From an uncultured Muribaculaceae bacterium (GTDB taxonomy: Bacteria > Bacteroidota > Bacteroidia > Bacteroidales > Muribaculaceae), in NCBI GenBank assembly GCA_947178505.1, contig CAMWYR010000024.1:1-33217 (forward strand): a stretch of 33,217 bases of DNA. The letters are read 5' to 3'. Below, piece after piece: positions 32,412 to 33,217 of the stretch; position 1 is the first letter of the stretch; each line of letters starts with the position of its first letter. Under the pieces are notes generated by a model. That model ran no database searches, was not told where the DNA came from, and saw nothing but the letters and a program-made list of their open reading frames with translations. The position numbers and the translations under genes were made by a program.

Positions 32412-33217
32412 ATGAAAGGAATAGTACTTGCCGGCGGCTCCGGCACCCGCCTCTATCCGATCACGAAGGGCGTGTCGAAGCAGTTGCTCCCGGTTTATGA
32501 CAAACCGATGATATATTACCCGATCTCGACGCTGATGAAGGCGGGAATCAGGGATATCCTGATCATTTCGACGCCGACCGACCTGCCGGGCTTCCGGCGC
32601 CTGCTGGGCGATGGATCGGATTATGGCGTGAATTTCTCTTACGCGGAGCAACCGAGCCCCGATGGGCTGGCGCAGGCTTTCATTATCGGCCGCGAGTTTA
32701 TCGGCGATGATGCGGCCTGCCTCGTGCTGGGCGATAATATCTTCCACGGCTCGCATTTCTCATCGGTGCTGAAGGAGGCGGTCACGACCGCTGAGGTCGA
32801 CGGGAAGGCTACGGTGTTCGGTTATTGGGTGAACGACCCGGAGCGATACGGCGTGGCGGAGTTTGACAAGGAGGGCAATTGCCTCTCGATCGAGGAGAAA
32901 CCGGCAAACCCGAAGAGCAATTATGCCGTCGTGGGCCTCTATTTCTACCCGAACCGGGTGGTCGACGTGGCAGCCGGCATCAAGCCGTCGGCCCGCGGTG
33001 AACTGGAGATCACGACGGTGAATCAGGAATTCCTGCGCGACGGCGCGCTGAAGGTGCAGACGTTGCCGCGCGGTTTCGCGTGGCTCGATACGGGCACGCA
33101 CGATTCGTTGGCGGAGGCCTCGATCTATGTCGAGGTGCTGGAGAAGCGCCAGGGCCTGAAGATCGCATGCCTCGAGGGCATAGCCCACTCGCAGGGCTGG
33201 ATCTCGACAGAGAAACT
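32412..33217 (+). CDS. rmlA: Glucose-1-phosphate thymidylyltransferase, 5' part
   Basis: An open frame starts at ATG 32412 and runs off the window; 268 codons of an expected 290 or so are visible. The nucleotidyltransferase motif is [13 protein letters not shown] (6-18), followed by [28 protein letters not shown] carries the catalytic Asp, and [19 protein letters not shown] and [10 protein letters not shown] complete the family pattern. It makes dTDP-glucose from glucose-1-phosphate and dTTP, the first step to dTDP-rhamnose. rmlB, rmlC and rmlD probably follow beyond the edge. It is GC-rich like the DUF262 operon, 43 bp downstream of it, and likely belongs to the conserved flank of the locus. 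Confidence 0.93.
   Translation, partial: MKGIVLAGGSGTRLYPITKGVSKQLLPVYDKPMIYYPISTLMKAGIRDILIISTPTDLPGFRRLLGDGSDYGVNFSYAEQPSPDGLAQAFIIGREFIGDDAACLVLGDNIFHGSHFSSVLKEAVTTAEVDGKATVFGYWVNDPERYGVAEFDKEGNCLSIEEKPANPKSNYAVVGLYFYPNRVVDVAAGIKPSARGELEITTVNQEFLRDGALKVQTLPRGFAWLDTGTHDSLAEASIYVEVLEKRQGLKIACLEGIAHSQGWISTEK

Noticed and set aside
1..33217. CRISPR arrays, insertion sequences, integrases, rRNA genes
   Set aside because: No regularly spaced repeats, transposase or recombinase motifs, or rRNA-like sequence were seen in the window.

Overview
The window looks like a chromosomal segment of a Bacteroidales gut bacterium, most likely Muribaculaceae. The reasons are Bacteroidales-type promoters (TTTG, about 19-20 bp, TAnnTTTG), few Shine-Dalgarno sites, a Gln/Gly/Tyr-rich leader-type protein, and the OmpA, Wza and Wzz protein styles. 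I ran no database search, so family names come from motif reading.

Layout. (1) 1-2473, minus strand: the 5' part of a Gln/Arg/Tyr/Gly-repeat protein and an OmpA-family outer membrane protein, each with terminator-like hairpins nearby. (2) 2474-10807, minus strand: a six-gene polysaccharide initiation, precursor and export operon. In transcription order it holds a WecA/MraY-type initiating transferase, UDP-glucuronate 4-epimerase, UDP-glucose dehydrogenase, Wza, Wzz and an M23/LysM peptidase. It runs from a clear promoter at 10887 to a U-tract terminator at about 2331-2375. (3) 10808-11314: a divergent promoter region and a hairpin-rich leader. (4) 11315-14671, plus strand: an S24-like protein that has lost its catalytic lysine, a five-helix membrane protein, an AAA15/OLD-type ATPase and a small nuclease-like partner. 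A 51-bp imperfect repeat occurs before the first gene and again between the second and third. (5) 14843-28584, plus strand and AT-rich: the variable polysaccharide cassette (Wzx flippase, FrhB-like Fe-S protein, pyruvyl transferase, two acetyltransferases, four glycosyltransferases, Wzy polymerase). It is interrupted at 18897-22187 by a DUF3696-type ATPase, a TOPRIM-like partner and a broken trypsin-like protease gene. (6) 28963-32368, GC-richer: a DUF262 protein, a second DUF3696 ATPase and an unrecognised protein. (7) 32412 to the end: the 5' part of rmlA.

How it fits together. The minus operon supplies the lipid-linked first sugar, acidic precursors (UDP-GlcA, UDP-GalA) and the export machinery. 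The plus cassette supplies repeat-unit assembly, decoration, flipping and polymerisation, and RmlA starts dTDP-rhamnose synthesis. The predicted product is an acidic, O-acetylated and probably pyruvylated surface polysaccharide. Three separate ATPase-centred modules of anti-phage style are threaded through this one locus. The first (11315-14671) and second (18897-22187) are the best candidates for undescribed systems. The third resembles known DUF262/DUF3696 defence sets.
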